Source of the DNA: Ahaetulla prasina
Lineage: Eukaryota; Chordata; Lepidosauria; Squamata; Colubridae
Length of the DNA stretch: 64,000 nucleotides
Assembly: GCF_028640845.1 (NCBI RefSeq)
Contig: NC_080539.1
Location: 297,893,516-297,957,515 of the forward strand
Reading direction: 5' to 3'
Below the pieces are notes generated by a model, which saw only the letters and a list, made by a program, of their open reading frames with translations, had not been told where the DNA came from and ran no database searches. Shown here piece after piece: positions 10,542-22,980 of the stretch (its first letter is position 1; the number at the start of each line of letters is the position of its first letter). The translations under genes were made by a program, and so were the position numbers.

Positions 10542-10681
10542 CAGAGGTCTTCAAACTTGGCAGCTTTAAGACTTGTGGACTTCAACACCCAGAATTCTCC
10601 AGCCAGCTGTGCTATGCTGGCTGGAGAATTCTGGGAGTTGAAGTCCACAAGTCTTAAAGCTGCCAAGTTTGAAGACCTCTG
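10542..10681. mobile_element. 140-bp palindromic hAT element with perfect 8-bp duplication
   Basis: The element begins CAGAGGTCTTCAAACTTGGC and ends in its reverse complement; the two halves form a nearly perfect foldback with about 60-bp arms around GCTGTGCTATGC. CTACAAGT is found at 10534-10541 and 10682-10689, a perfect 8-bp target duplication as made by hAT transposases. It codes for nothing and must be moved in trans. Confidence 0.93.
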
Positions 10682-10904
10682 CTACAAGTTATGCTTTATT
10701 GAAGTGTAATAATATAAATAGAAAAATGAAGCTGTTGAAAGGGGACAGCTCAATTCAGTTCATAGAAGGGTTCAGACAAATCGCAAGGGTGATCAAATGG
10801 AAAATGGAAGAATGATCCTGTACGTGCTATAATCATTTTAAGGAAGAGATTCCAAAAGAAGTATTTGTGAAATACACCTGTCGAGATTCCATCCTCTGCC
10901 CAAG

Positions 10905-12112
10905 TACAAGTACAAGTACCTGAACAGACTTGTAAGTGAATCACAAGCTTCCTAACAAACAGGAAGCAGCAGGTGAAGCTAAGCGGGATCACTTCAGATA
11001 CCTGTACAATTAGCACAGGGACCCCCCAAAGGCTGTGTGCTCTCCCCACTTCTCTTCTCTCTGTATACCAATGACTGCATCTCCAACGATCCATCTTTTA
11101 AACTACTGAAGTTCGCAAATGACACAACAGTGATTGGTCTCATTCGAGACAATGACGAATCCGCATATAGATGTGAGGTTGAACGACTAGCCTTGTGGTG
11201 CGACCGTAACAATCTGGAACTGAACACACTCAAAACTGTAGAAATGGTGGTAGACTTTAGGAGAAACTTTTCCATACTTCCACCTCTCACAATACTTGAC
11301 AAAATAGTATCAACAGTAGAAACCTTCAAATTTCTAGGTTCTATCATATCGCAAGATCTAAGATGGACAATTAACATCAAAAACATCCTCAAAAAAGGAC
11401 AACAAAGACTGTTCTTTCTGCGCCAACTCAGAAAGCTCAAACTGCCCAAGGAGCTACTGATCCATTTCTACAGAGTAATTATTGAATCTGTCATTTGCAC
11501 CTCTATAAGTGTCTGGTTTGGTTCTGCAACCCAACAAGAAAGACACAGACTTCAGAGGATAATTAGAACTGCAGAAAAAATAATTGCTACCAACCTGCCT
11601 TCTATTGAGGACCTGTATACTGCACAAATCAAGAAGAGGGCCGTGAAAATATTTACAGATCCCTCACATCCTGGACATAAACTGTTTCAACTCCTACCAT
11701 CAAAACGACGCCATAAAGCATTGCACACCAAACAACTAGACACAAGAACAGTTTTTTCCTGAGGGCCATCACTCTGCTTAACAAATATTTCCCTCAACAC
11801 TGTCAAACTATTTACTAAATCTACACTACTATTAATCTTCTCATCATTTTCATCACCAATCTCTTTTCACTTATGACTGTATGACTGTAACTTTTTGTTG
11901 CTATCATTAAGGGTTAAATTGCAACCTATGACCATAATTTGTGTTGTAAATGTTGTACCTTTGATGAAGGTATTTTTTTTCTTTTTCTTTTATGTACACT
12001 GAGAGCATATGCACCAAAACAAATTCCTTGTGTGTCCAATCACACTTGGCCAATAAAATTCTATTCTATTCTATTCTATTCTATTCTATTCTATTCTATT
12101 CTATTCTAAATA
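10905..12112 (+). mobile_element. CR1/L3-type LINE, 5'-truncated, with (ATTCT)n tail
   Basis: Translation starts inside RT, near FLTNRKQQVK at 10940, and continues through GTPQ and VLSPLLFSLYTNDC. The catalytic box reads FANDTTVIGL: Asn replaces the first Asp of the expected FADD. The C-terminal frame 11037-11762 is otherwise open and includes LNTLKTVEMVVDFRR and TSISVWFGSAT. The 3' UTR ends CACTTGGCCAATAAAATTCT and a pure (ATTCT)n tail. The same 3' end recurs at 22625, 60581 and 63448. It resembles the snake CR1/L3 elements known for such tails. Confidence 0.85.
12059..12107 (+). repeat. (ATTCT)n tail of the CR1/L3 LINE
   Basis: About ten uninterrupted pentamers directly follow the LINE 3' terminus CCAATAAAATTCT. 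Confidence 0.95.
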
Positions 12113-14009
12113 GGGAGAGAGAAATTGGAAAGGTTTGAGCAGCATTAAAAAAAGGGCTGTCCATCCTATATATGACTCTCTTCATGCCTATAGCAACATT
12201 CAATATGTCATAGAATTGGAATCTTCATCTGTCCCTCCTTCTTCTCTTGATGAAAACTTTCTGTGCTTGATGTACAGAACTAAATACATCTTTTTCAAGT
12301 ATAGAAAAACAATAAGCATGACATTTTTGTCCAGCAGACATCTCTTTAAGGGACAGACATTGTTAAATAAATATCAATCAATAAAAAGATTATATTGTCA
12401 ATTATAAATAGAGATGTACTCTTTCTTACAGTTAAGCTGAGCCTAGATGTGGATGTCCACATATTAAATAAGTTGTGTATCAGATAGTTACATATAACTA
12501 CAAATAGTTTATTTGGCACAGGCATTGTGCTAGGATAGCAACCCATGAAATTGCTTTAACCATTCAAGGTTTTGAAGGCACAACACAGCTAGAGGGAAAA
12601 AAATTAGGAAGACCAGTTTTGATCATTTGATCAATCACAAATGATTAAAGCCTGCATAAGCAAAAAACTTGATTTGTAGGACATTATTTCACATAATACA
12701 AATATGCAATGTTGATTGGTAACACATACACACACGTGCACTTATATATACACATATTCTCTAGAGATGATATTATTCACATTCAGAAATAGAAAAAGTA
12801 AACAACTCATCAATGACATGTCAAAAATATTAGATTTGTTTAAATTTTCTGATTCCCTTGCCCTACTTGATATGTCCTTGAAAAAATCAGCACAATGTGG
12901 CAATTGTTTTTATTAGAGTAACAAAGTAAAGGTTAATTTTCCATAATTCAACATAACATTATTCTAACTAGGATCACAAAGTCATAATCTGATTTAAAGC
13001 AGCTGTCCAAGGTCCTGAGATCCATCAAACCCAAGAATCTTAAGATTGACCCTAGATCCTTACAGTATGTACAAAAAGCATGTGCCCTGATATTGGGCTA
13101 TGAGCTCTTGTGAATATTTAGCAATAAATTTCTCATACTGGTTTCCAGTAGTTAAATGATTAAAATGGTAAATTGGGGTGTCAGAAAAAGTGTTCAGTAA
13201 CAATAGCATTTTCCAGAGTTTGCATAAAAATTATGAGAATTGTTCATCTTAAAAATATTATATTGTTCCAGTAACCAAAGTTAATTCTATTGGGTTTTTT
13301 TTTCATTCCTCGCGTTGTTGTCAGCCCATCTGGGCAATGACTAGCTCCATTACAGGTCACTTTGTGACACTGCTGACTAAAAGAGAATTCTTACCATAGC
13401 CCATATCACACTATTCCAGAAAGGAATGGTTCACCCATGAATGCTCATCACTACATAAAACTTGCATATGTAAATAAACACTGATTCAAAATAAACAATC
13501 CATTGACATGCTTTCAGGCATACTGCTTTCCAACTGAATTAGTTCTCATATTCACTTGTAAATCAACGCATGTCTTTGTAAGATATTGTAAGATATTGGC
13601 ATTTGTAAACTATGTTATAGACTCTAAAATGGCATAGGATCTTAATCACTCATTTTTAAAAAATAAACTGAACAGCAACATCCAGAAAATACAATTCAGT
13701 CCAGAATACCTTTTTTTATTTTGCTTGTTCATTTAGATTTATTTTGTTCCTACTATGCACAAGCCAACAAACCTAATTTCTTGGAAAGAAATATTCTGTA
13801 ACTACTCATGAAATAGCAAAGCTGAAAAGCAGCAGAAAATGTCTTCCATGGATGCTAGGCTGGTTGGTCCAGGGAAAGGGAAATGCAAAACAGGCAAGAG
13901 TGATTTTGTTCTTTTCTTTTTAAAAAAAATCCTACTTTTGCCTTTTTATGGAAAAAAAAGGATGCAGCCATTTTAAAATGTAGCACAATTTGGCATGAAT
14001 ATTCAAATA
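12113..14009. other. Unassigned region
   Basis: AT-rich sequence with short poly-A and CA-rich runs (for example near 12720). I find no supportable gene or element. All frames here are short and without motifs. Confidence 0.5.
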
Positions 14010-14071
14010 TTCTGAGTCCTTCGGGAGAAGGGCGGTATAAAAATCAAATAAATAAATAAATAAATAAATAG
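14010..14071 (+). mobile_element. L2 LINE 3' end fragment
   Basis: CTGAGTCCTTCGGGAGAAGG followed by GCGGTATAAAAATC and (AAATA)n equals the 3' end of the L2 copies at 19407 and 25415. Only about 60 bases are present. Confidence 0.85.
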
Positions 14072-14449
14072 CTTGCAATTTAATATATTTTGAAACACAT
14101 CTTAACATTAACAAAATATTGATACTGATTTTGTACTGTAGTGCCTCTGACTTCTCTGAGGGGTGTGTGTTTTTCCCACTTTGAAAAAATGGCAATATAG
14201 GATAATTAGGTACATTGAAACATAATTTTTGAAATCAAAATATCTCTCTTAGAAATGTCCTCTGTAGATTTCCAAATAAATTCAGTGAATATTTATGTTC
14301 AATAACTTCAAAACAAAATAAGTTGCTAAAAATAATGTTTGCATCTAAAATAAGTTATCCCCCAACATGTGAATTCTTCAGATGCATGGGCTTCAATTTC
14401 CAATGCTCCACAATCAGAAAGGCCATTGTTGAGAATTATGGAAGTTGAG

Positions 14450-14452
14450 GTT

Positions 14453-14487
<35 letters not shown>

Positions 14488-14935
14488 TTTGTCATAACAA
14501 TATATACAAGCGTTACATAAAAGGTTATAAATATATGAACGTATATATGAGGAGAAATGAGGTACTAAAAACGTGTATATACATAGGGAAAGAAACAGTA
14601 GGACAGGAACGGTAGGCACGTTTGTGCTCTTATGCACGCCCCTTTAGAGTCCTCTTAGGAAAGTGGTGAGGTCAACCGTGGACAGTTTTTGAGTGAAACC
14701 TTTGGGGTTATGAGAAGAAACCACAGAGTCAGGTAATGCATTCCAAGTATATACAATTCTGTTACAGAAATCGTGTTTTCTGCAATCTAAACTGGAACGG
14801 TTGACATTGAGTTTGAATCTGTTTGTAGCTCTTGTGATATTGTTATTGAAACTAAAAAAGTCATTGACAGGAAGGACATTACAACGGATGATTTTATATG
14901 CTAAACCCAGGTTACATATCTGGAGATGACCAATT
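14450..14935 (-). mobile_element. 3' fragment of the 43.2-48.4 kb LINE family, minus strand
   Basis: It starts with the (TTTA)n tail, then TTTGTCATAACAATATAT, GGACAGGAACGGTAGGCACG and the last part of ORF2 in reverse. The order and phrases match 43200-43680. It is 5' truncated near 14935. An independent insertion of the same family as 8590-9037. Confidence 0.85.
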
Positions 14936-15419
14936 CATGGACAGATGACATCCTTGCTCTGAAAAACCCACAACTGGCCTAGTAGATTGACTAATTATAT
15001 TGGGATTGATGTCATGATAATTAGTTGAATATATAGCAGCTTAAACAAAGGGTGCTCATTTGCTGGTTTATTATCAGACTAAGACCAAGAGAGATTGAAT
15101 GGTGTGCCCCAATATTCAATCCTTAGCGTTGTGCTCTTAAATACTTTTATTGTTTTGGATAAAGGAGTATAGGAATACTTGTTAGTATTGACACAATACT
15201 GAGTGGGGAAATTAATACTTCAGTTGAGAGATATTACATTCAAAGTAATCTTGATAGAGTGGAGAAATTGTTGAAAGGAATAGAATGACATTTGACACAT
15301 ATACTGCATAAAAGGCTACTATTTATTTTCTGCAATGAGAAACAAAAAATAAATCAAATGCAAAAGTGGCTTTGGTAATAGTACTTGTGAAAAAGATCTT
15401 AGAATAATAGTTTGTTGTG
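14936..15419. other. Unassigned region
   Basis: No feature that I can support; no open frame of note. Confidence 0.5.
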
Positions 15420-15650
15420 ATCTATTCTATAGGGTTGTACTTGAAGCCAACCCAGAAACTTCAGCTCATCCAAAAAGCAATGTTCTGCATGCTTACAGGT
15501 CTGTCATTATGTAACTGTGGAAGTTGAACTGGCTATCAGTATGCTTCCAAATGCAATTTAAGGAGCTAATCATCACTTTGAAAACTATGGGTACATATGA
15601 CTTATAAATTCTGCAGACCTACATCAGAGAATGACTATCTACCAGGAGGT
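15420..15650 (+). mobile_element. Possible very old L2/CR1 RT relic
   Basis: ACTTCAGCTCATCCAAAAAG and GAAGTTGAACTGGCTATCAG lie in the order and spacing of the L2 segments [11 protein letters not shown] and LHWLPV. All frames are broken. Support is weak and rests on reading by eye against the L2 copy at 19407. Confidence 0.4.
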
Positions 15651-15656
15651 GCAGTG

Positions 15657-15923
15657 CAGGGGTGAAATCTATTTACCTTACTGGTTCGGAAGTTGCCGCA
15701 CCATGGTCACATCCGATTTTAGACCCTCTGTGCATGCGCAAAGCTTTCTGCACATGGGCAGAGGGTCAAAAACAGGTTACTTCCTGGTTAAAACCAGGAA
15801 ATAATGACATCCAGGCGGCTGGGCAGAGCCTTGCTCTGCTGCCGCTACCAACTCATCAAACCATGCGCCAGTGCCACTACCGGTATGCCTGAACCGGAGC
15901 AAACCAGTAGCATTTCACCCCTG
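15657..15923. mobile_element. 267-bp non-autonomous hAT element
   Basis: It begins CAGGGGTGAAATCTATTTAC and ends AGTAGCATTTCACCCCTG, giving inverted ends of 12 bases. ACTGGTTCGG near the left and GAACCGGAGCAAACCAGT near the right extend the inverted pattern. The 8 bases on each side do not match, so the target duplication is lost or was never there. A second GGGGTGAAAT directly abuts the right end. Confidence 0.75.
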
Positions 15924-18066
15924 GGGTGAAATGGGAAGGGACAAACTGAGTATATCAGCATTGTGCATGGATAATGGATGGTTAGAGAACAAAAATTAAA
16001 TCTTATATACAAAGACTAATGCATCTGGTTAATCTATTTAGTCTTGAAAAAACTAATCTAGTTTCACATAGAAAAGATTGAGATCTCTTCTCTCTCATTC
16101 CAAGTGCAGAACAAGGAGCAATAGATTTAAACCAAATATCAGAAACTTCCTAACAATGAGTCAATAATGGACACAGTTTCAAAATGGAACAAGTTATTCC
16201 AAGAAGTGAAAAGCTTTCTTTTGTTGGAAAGGTTTCCTTTTGTTCAAGGGAAGGTTAAAGAATCATATGTCAGGGATGCTATAATTTGAATTCCTGCACA
16301 GGGCAGGAGATTGGATATGATGGCTTATATGGTACCATTAAACCTCATGGTTCTGAGGCTGAGAATGGCTGCAAAAGAAATTAACAAATACAGCTAAGTT
16401 AAATTCATAAGCAAAAGGGAAGGATGGGAAATCATTTAGTGATATTCCACAGAGACATAATCTTCATAAATTAAAGTTATTACTTCATTCTTAATTTTCT
16501 CTAGGGGTTAAAATACATATTTACACTTCTCACTAAATACATTTACGTACATTACTGTAAAAAGTCCTTCTCCCTCTCTCTCCCTCTCTCATTTTTTTTT
16601 GCTTAATTTCTGTTATCTATTTGTCATTCTAACCAACTTTGTCTTTGCTTTCTTTTGCTTTTAAACTTATTGTTGTTGTTGTTTTTCCTTGCCTGTCTCT
16701 CCTTCTGTCTTTCAACTTCTGTTTGAATGAGGTAGCTTGATATATTTGCTTGTTATCTGTAGAGAGAACTGCAACAATAATAATTACATTCCAGACTGAT
16801 TTTAGGAGTTGGTACACGACTTCGCAACTAACAACAACAAAAATTGTTGGGCATTTGCCAAGGCCTATAGCTCAGCAAGGGAGTTACAGCTGAGTATTAG
16901 CAGCCCTGATTCTCTAGTTATTCCCCTTCCTAGAATCATAGAGGTGGAGTTGTATTTAAAGTATTTGTACCTCAATATTTGATACAGGAAATATCTTAAT
17001 GAAAGTCCACCATCCCACTGTTCTGTAGTTTGTTTACTTGTTTGTTTACTTGGAGGAAAATGGTCAACAAAAGAGAAAAAGTTGTTGCTACTGCAGATGT
17101 ATCTACCCTTTATCAAGGCAGCAATGTGTATAATATTATTATGGATGTTCATTTCCTAACATTGTAATATAACTGAATTTTCTCCTCTCAGCTGAATTGA
17201 GGGTGGGGTTAACTAAGTTGAACTAACTTAACTAAAAAAACACCCATATATTTATACCAATCTTTACCTTTTAACTTTTTGCAGCATTTTGGATAAAGGG
17301 ATTGGATTGCAAATATTCTGATGTAGCATTAAACAAGCTAAAATGTATAAAGAATGTAAGTACTGAGACTCAAAAAATCCTTCCCTGCCTGTACATTTAG
17401 CCCATGAATCCAAACTTTCAATCCTTATGATTAACCTGATTGTCTTTTAGATATAAACAGAATACTGGTAGGAAATTAATGACTCCATTCAACATATGCA
17501 AAATGTACTAGCTTGATAAAAATGATTTAAACCATACTGTAGAAGTAATATAAAGGAATTATTTGATAATTTAATTAAGCAACTCAGGCATGGATATCAT
17601 AGTTATAACAGCTGTTGATCACTATACAATATAACGGCATTCTGGGTAGATGAGTTAAGTTTTATTGAATTAGGCTTCCATTTGATGAATGCATAGGCAA
17701 GTGTTCACCTTCTCAGTCTTTCTCGGATATAACTTTTAGCTTTTTCAAGGACAGTACTGTAATTATGTAATATCATTCATCCATATTATCCGTTATCCTC
17801 TTACTTCTTTCAATTTTGCCAAGCATAAATATTTTTCTAGTTTACAATCTATCATATAAACAAAATATGAGAATTTCTACTTATTGATCACCTCATTAAG
17901 TCTTCAGTTGACTGTTCTACTTGCAACCCATTGTACTCTTCTTTCCCTTCTCCTTTTTCAATGCTAAGCCTCACACAGACCTTGTAACTATTTTGAAGAT
18001 CTACACAGACCTTGTAACTATTTTGAAGAGACAAATGAAAGAATTAAATCAATATTTGTGGGAGGA
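15924..18066. other. Unassigned region with two small repeats
   Basis: 16815-16845 holds ACGACTTCGCAACTAACAAC, the terminal bases of a BovB 3' end. 17973-18030 is a 30-bp tandem duplication of ACACAGACCTTGTAACTATT. 16570-16592 is CT-rich. Nothing else can be supported. Confidence 0.55.
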
Positions 18067-18305
18067 ACAATAACAATAGCACTTAGACTTATGTACAACT
18101 TCACAGTGCTTTACAGCCCTCTGAAGCAGTTGGCAGAGTCAGCATATTGCCCCCAACAATCCTGGTCCTCATTTTACTGACCTCAAAAGGATGGAAGGTT
18201 GAGTCAACCTTGAGCCGATGAAGATCGAACTGCCGAACTGCGGGCAGCTGGCAGTCAGCAGAAGTAGCCTGAATTTCTGCATTCTAACCACTATCCTTGT
18301 CCCTC
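18067..18305 (-). mobile_element. tRNA-derived squamate SINE, full length, minus strand
   Basis: Read on the minus strand it starts GGATAGTGGTTAGAATGCAG (A-box-like) and continues to CAGTTCGATCTTCAT (B-box-like). The conserved body includes GGTTGACTCAACCTTCCATC and AAAATGAGGACC, and it ends AAGTGCTATTGTTATT. This is the layout of the common squamate tRNA SINE whose tail is shared with BovB-type LINEs. No open frame. Confidence 0.85.
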
Positions 18306-19406
18306 ATTATGCATACTGATTTGCCTTCTCTTCATCCCATGCTATCCATGCATACACTACCAATAACCAGAAAGAGGGCTTACTTGTGCATATAACTAAT
18401 TTTTTTAAAAAAGCTGTGTGTAAAATGCAAAGTTACTCAGTGCAATTTTTATGTCTCCTTTTTGTACACTACTGATTTTTGTTTTCCATGTAACAGAAAG
18501 AGAATTTATAAGGAACAGGAAACCTGCTTAGTATGAGTTTTCAAATGAGATGGAGGGTCAATGAGGCAGAGACATAAAATCAGATTGTTAACGGATGCAA
18601 GCAAATACGTAAGAGAAACAACAGCATTGCTGCTGTGGAAGAAGAAAAAAAAGCCAGCTCCAGGTGAAATATGGGGTGGAAGTTAGAGAGAGAGAGTTTT
18701 AAGCTACAAAATAGGTAATTTCATAGCAGATAAAACAATTCCACTAATCCACATTCCACTAAACCTTCTTCATGGTATTCAGAAAGTCCTCTATGCCCAG
18801 AAAGTCCTTTAGGTGTTTGGCTTATATACAATAGGCTTGAAAATAAGACTACCAGATCTAGGCTGCAAAAATCTAGATGGCAGCAAAGAAGTAGAATTGT
18901 GTCTCTTTCCTGCCATCTAGTGATTATCCAGAGTTTTGGTGTCCCAATCTTGTGGTGATGGTGGAGGAGGAAGAGGAGGAGGGAGGAAGAGGACGAATGA
19001 TAAGCTAGTGCAATTAATGTGTCACAACAGTTAGCTAAAAACTGCTACATAGCAAACTATTGTTTGCTACTTCCACTAAATAAACGGATATTAAAGTTGC
19101 AATCCACTTCACTGTTAATTACAAAAACAGCCTTATTTATACTGAGACTCATATTGAACAGCAGACTGGAGATGTTCCTCATCCAGTAAAATGGAGATGA
19201 CCAAATCTGGTATTGTCCCAGAAAATGCTTACTATAACTCTCAGCTGCTCCATCAGAGAGCTAAGGTTGCCCAATCCCCCACCCCCCAAAAGGCTATTTT
19301 TGTGAGCTTCTGAAAGTGATTGGATAAATAGCAAGAATCAGATTATTTTCATATCACAAATGAGCTGGAATTGTGTTTCTATCATGAATGGGCAAATTTC
19401 TGTCAT
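18306..19406. other. Unassigned region
   Basis: A purine run (GGAGGAGGAAGAGGAGG) lies near 18962. Otherwise I see no gene, repeat boundary or RNA. Confidence 0.5.
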
Positions 19407-20835
19407 TTTATTTATTTATTTATTTATTTTATTCAATTTTTATACCGCCCTTCTCCCGAAGGACTCAGGGCGGTGTACAGCCATGTAAAAAATCACATTA
19501 TAAACATTACAAGAAATTAAAACAAGCATATTATAAGGTGGCCGAATTTAAAACAATTTAAAACATTAAAATATAAATAACCCCACTAAAATTTTAAGCC
19601 AGTCCTGCTTGAATAAATAGGTGCATTTTCAGCTCACGGCGAAAGGTCCGAAGATCAGGCACTTGACGTAACCCAGGGGGAAGCTCGTTCCAGAGCGTAG
19701 GAGCTCCCACAGAGAAGGCCCTACCCCTGGGGGCCGCCAGCCGACATTGTTTGGCGGACGGCATCCTGAGAAGGCCCTCTCTGTGAGAGCGTACGGGTCG
19801 GTGGGAGGCATGAGGTAACAGTAGGCGGTCCCGTAAGTACCCGGGTCCTAAGCCATGGAGCGCTTTAAAGGTGGTAACCAAAATCTTAAAGCGCACCCGG
19901 AAAACCACAGGAAGCCAGTGCAGACTGCGCAGGATTGGTGTTACATGGGAGCAACGAGTTGCTCCCACTATTACCCGCGCAGCTGCATTCTGGACTAACT
20001 GCAGCCTCCGGATGCACCTCAAGGGCAGCCCCATGTAGAGAGCATTGCAATAATCCAAGCGGGAAGTGACGAGGGCATGAGTGACCGTGCATAAGGCATC
20101 CCGGTCAAGGAAGGGGCGCAACTGGCGCACCAAGTGTACTTGGTGGAAGGCCCCCTTGGAGACGGCCGCCAAATGATCGTCAAACGACAGCCGCCCATCC
20201 AAGAGGACACCCAACTTGCGCACCCTCTCCGTTGGGGCCAATAACTCGCCCCCCACAGCCAGCTGCGGCTGCAGCTGACTGAACCGGGGTGCCGGCATCC
20301 ACAGCCACTCCGTCTTGGAGGGATTGAGCTTGAGTCTGTTTCTCCCCATCCAGACCCGTACGGCTTCCAGACACCGGGACAGCACTTCGACAGCTTCGTT
20401 GGGGTGGTCCGGGGTGGAAAAGTACAGCTGCGTATCATCAGCGTACAGATGATAACTCACCCCGAAACCACTGATGACCTCGCCCAGCGGCTTCATGTAG
20501 ATGTTGAACAGGAGGGGCGATAGAATCGACCCCTGAGGTACCCCACAAGTGAGGCGCCTCGCGGTCGACCTATGCCCCCCTGTCAACACCGTCTGCGACC
20601 GGTCGGAGAGATAGGAGGAGAACCACCGATAAACGGTGCCTCCCACTCCCAGTCCCTCCAACCGGTGCAGCAGGATACCATGGTCGATGGTATTGAAAGC
20701 CGCTGAGAGATCTAATAGGACCAGGGCAGAGGAACAACCCCTGTCCCTGGCCCTCCAGAGGTCATCCACCAACGCGACCAAAGCTGTCTCTGTACTGTGA
20801 CCAGACCGGAAGCCGGACTGGAACGGGTCTAGATA
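19407..20835 (-). mobile_element. L2 LINE, 5'-truncated, minus strand
   Basis: The right (5') limit falls in RT coding at about 20835. The left end is the L2 3' terminus in reverse, a (TTTA)n tail followed by TATACCGCCCTTCTCCCGAA. It is GC-rich against its surroundings and largely undamaged, which suggests a fairly recent insertion. Confidence 0.92.
19594..20781 (-). CDS. L2 reverse transcriptase, C-terminal 395 residues, uninterrupted
   Basis: The chain starts within RT domain 2. [16 protein letters not shown] holds the first catalytic Asp, [17 protein letters not shown] is the domain 4 motif, and YADDTQLY is the catalytic box with both Asp present. [31 protein letters not shown] and a C-terminal WNELPPGLR follow. 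No stop or frameshift occurs over 395 codons. The endonuclease and the first part of RT are missing because of 5' truncation, so it is not a working gene. The start codon given is simply the first Met, not a natural start. Confidence 0.9.
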   Translation of the reverse strand: MVALVDDLWRARDRGCSSALVLLDLSAAFNTIDHGILLHRLEGLGVGGTVYRWFSSYLSDRSQTVLTGGHRSTARRLTCGVPQGSILSPLLFNIYMKPLGEVISGFGVSYHLYADDTQLYFSTPDHPNEAVEVLSRCLEAVRVWMGRNRLKLNPSKTEWLWMPAPRFSQLQPQLAVGGELLAPTERVRKLGVLLDGRLSFDDHLAAVSKGAFHQVHLVRQLRPFLDRDALCTVTHALVTSRLDYCNALYMGLPLRCIRRLQLVQNAAARVIVGATRCSHVTPILRSLHWLPVVFRVRFKILVTTFKALHGLGPGYLRDRLLLPHASHRPVRSHREGLLRMPSAKQCRLAAPRGRAFSVGAPTLWNELPPGLRQVPDLRTFRRELKMHLFIQAGLA

Positions 20836-20879
20836 GAAATAGTCTGCTTTACCCTTACCATATCTTTAATTCATATTAC

Positions 20880-21598
20880 CATATAACCATTTACCATATT
20901 ACCATTTAAATATGAGCCAGCAATGTGTAGCAGTTGCCAAAAAAGCCAACACAGTTCTAGGCTGCATAAACAGAGGGATAGAATCAAGATCACGTGAAGT
21001 GTTAATACCACTTTATAATGCCTTTGTAAGGCCACACTTGGAATATTGCATCCAGTTTTGGTCGCCACAATGTAAAAAAGATGTGGAGACTCTAGAAAGA
21101 GTGCAGAGAAGAGCAACAAAGATGATTAGGGGACTGGAGGCTAAAACATACAATGAACGGTTGCAGGAACTGGGTATGTCTAGTTTAATGAAAAGAAGGA
21201 CCAAAGGAGACATGATATCAATGTTCCGATATCTTTGTGGGGCTGCCACAAAGAAAAGGGAGTCAAGCTATTCTCCAAAGCACCTGAGGGCAGGACAAGA
21301 AGCAATGGGTGGAAACTAATCAAGGAGAGAAGCAACTTAGAACTAAGGAGAAATTTCCTGACAATTAGTCAGGAAACAATTAGAAGAACCACTTGTCTCC
21401 AGAATGCTTGTGAATGCTCCAACACTGGAAGTTTTTAAGAAGATGTTGGATAACTATTTGTCTGAAGTGGTGTAGGGTTTCCTGCCTAGGCAGGGGGTTG
21501 AACTAGAAGTCCCTTCCAACTCTGTTATTCTATTCTATTCTATTCTATTCTATTCTATTCTATTCTATTCTATTCTATTCTATTCTATTCTATTCTTT
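20880..21598 (+). mobile_element. CR1 LINE 3' fragment with (ATTCT)n tail
   Basis: The frame beginning at 20912 reads [34 protein letters not shown] and [12 protein letters not shown], the CR1 RT C-terminal pattern. After a frame change near 21240 the rest of the C terminus follows, then GGGGGTTGAACTAGAAGTCC and CTTCCAACTCTG, the CR1 3' end. The tail 21521-21596 is (ATTCT)n. It directly follows the L2 copy and a short TACCATATT repeat. Confidence 0.9.
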
Positions 21599-22432
21599 CA
21601 GTACAGATTAATTAAAGCTTCTGCATATGTAAATAAAAAAATAGCTTCTTTGAATCAGCAGCCTCACAGAGACGCAAGAAAGAAGGATACAACCTGCCTT
21701 GAACTTAAAGAGGAAAAAAGTAGATGTTTCCCAAATGACTCCTCCTGCTGTATAAATAAATAAATGAACTGCTAGGATTAATTAACAAGAAAGGAAACCT
21801 GGTATTTCAATGTTCTGCTTTGTCTTCAAGGCCCAGTGGAACATTCCGCAATCTTTTCTCTAATCTATTCATTTTGGCTCCATGAAGGGGAACATAAATA
21901 CGGAGAGAACAGCTTCTAAAGCCAAAACCAAGTCAGCACAATTTTCTAATTTTGCTGTGGAAAGCAAGAGTAGATGTTCTCCATGTTGCTGATTTGTCTT
22001 CTGGGACAAGCTCCTGAAGTTAATCCTTTTCATGCTGGACTGATGTTTACATTTTTCTGCTGACACTTTCAAAGGCTGTGGACCAGGCCTACAGTGGATA
22101 TAAATGGGCAGAACTCCAAAACCATTCCACCTATCTGGAACACAGTGACTGAAGACCTAACTTATCCATTTGAGGAAAAAAATAGATGTGGATAATTTAA
22201 CCGTTGTAGTTATGTAAAACCAGAGGTGGGCATATCTATCATATTTTATAAGAGATAAGGGTCAACACTGACGTGATAATGCAGTGTCTCAGAAGCCATC
22301 TCAGGGACATCGATGGGGAAAGGATTTTCTGGTTTTCTACTTTAGAGAGGAAGAGTTTAAGTTTTTAAAATCTCTTTTCTTTCTGTTCCTCTCTGTATGT
22401 ATATTGAGCCAATTTTAAGACTCTATCTACAA
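21599..22432. other. Unassigned region
   Basis: No coding frame or repeat boundary that I can support. Confidence 0.5.
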
Positions 22433-22624
22433 CAGGTGTGTCCAACTTTGGGCTTGTCTGGGCTGCATTGAGTGAAGAGGAAATGTGTTGTATTTTATAT
22501 ATTATACATAAATAACATATATAAATAACAGAAAACAAAATATATATTATATATATAATTAAATAATTATATATATAATATATATTTGCAGTGCATTCAG
22601 ATATATATATATATATTATACATA

Positions 22625-22795
22625 CATATAGAATAGAATAGAATAGAATAGAATAGAATAGAATAGAATAGAATAGAATAGAATAGAATAGAATTTTTAT
22701 TGGCCAAGTGTGATTGGACACACAAGGAATTTGTCTTGGTGCATATGCTCTCAGTGTACATAAAAGAAAAGATACGTTCATCAAGGTATATATAT
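22625..22795 (-). mobile_element. CR1/L3 LINE 3' end (minus) with (AATAG)n tail
   Basis: The (GAATA)n run leads into TTTTTATTGGCCAAGTGTGA and TGCATATGCTCTCAGTGTAC, the reverse of the 12020-12070 3' end. Truncated at about 22795. Confidence 0.9.
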
Positions 22796-22799
22796 TTGC

Positions 22800-22935
22800 T
22801 CCCAGAAGCACGAAGCTGAAGCCTGAAGATGACGAATGAGACTTCGTTGAAACGTCGCCAAGACACTTCCAATTTTACGCGGGAGAAAACCCGAATAACC
22901 AAAGACCTACATACAAACACCCGCGAAAACCTCAG
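22800..22935 (+). mobile_element. Interspersed repeat fragment with a hammerhead-like motif
   Basis: At 22823-22829 is CTGAAGA, fitting the hammerhead core CUGANGA. It is followed by a 6-bp stem GACGAA/TTCGTT (22831-22836 and 22843-22848) with a 6-nt loop, then GAAAC (22849-22853). One extra T stands between the core and the stem. A second potential hairpin (GCGGGAGAAAACCCG) follows. Penelope-like retroelements are known to carry hammerhead motifs; assignment to that group is inference. The LINE on its left is a separate insertion. Confidence 0.45.
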
Positions 22936-22938
22936 AAA

Positions 22939-22940
<2 letters not shown>

Positions 22941-22980
<40 letters not shown>

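Noticed and set aside
15649..15931. 8-bp target duplication around the hAT at 15657
   Set aside because: GTGCAGTG and GGGTGAAA do not match; only the inverted ends support the call.
19629..20438. Alternative minus frames over the L2 RT
   Set aside because: Shadows of the 395-codon RT frame in GC-rich sequence.
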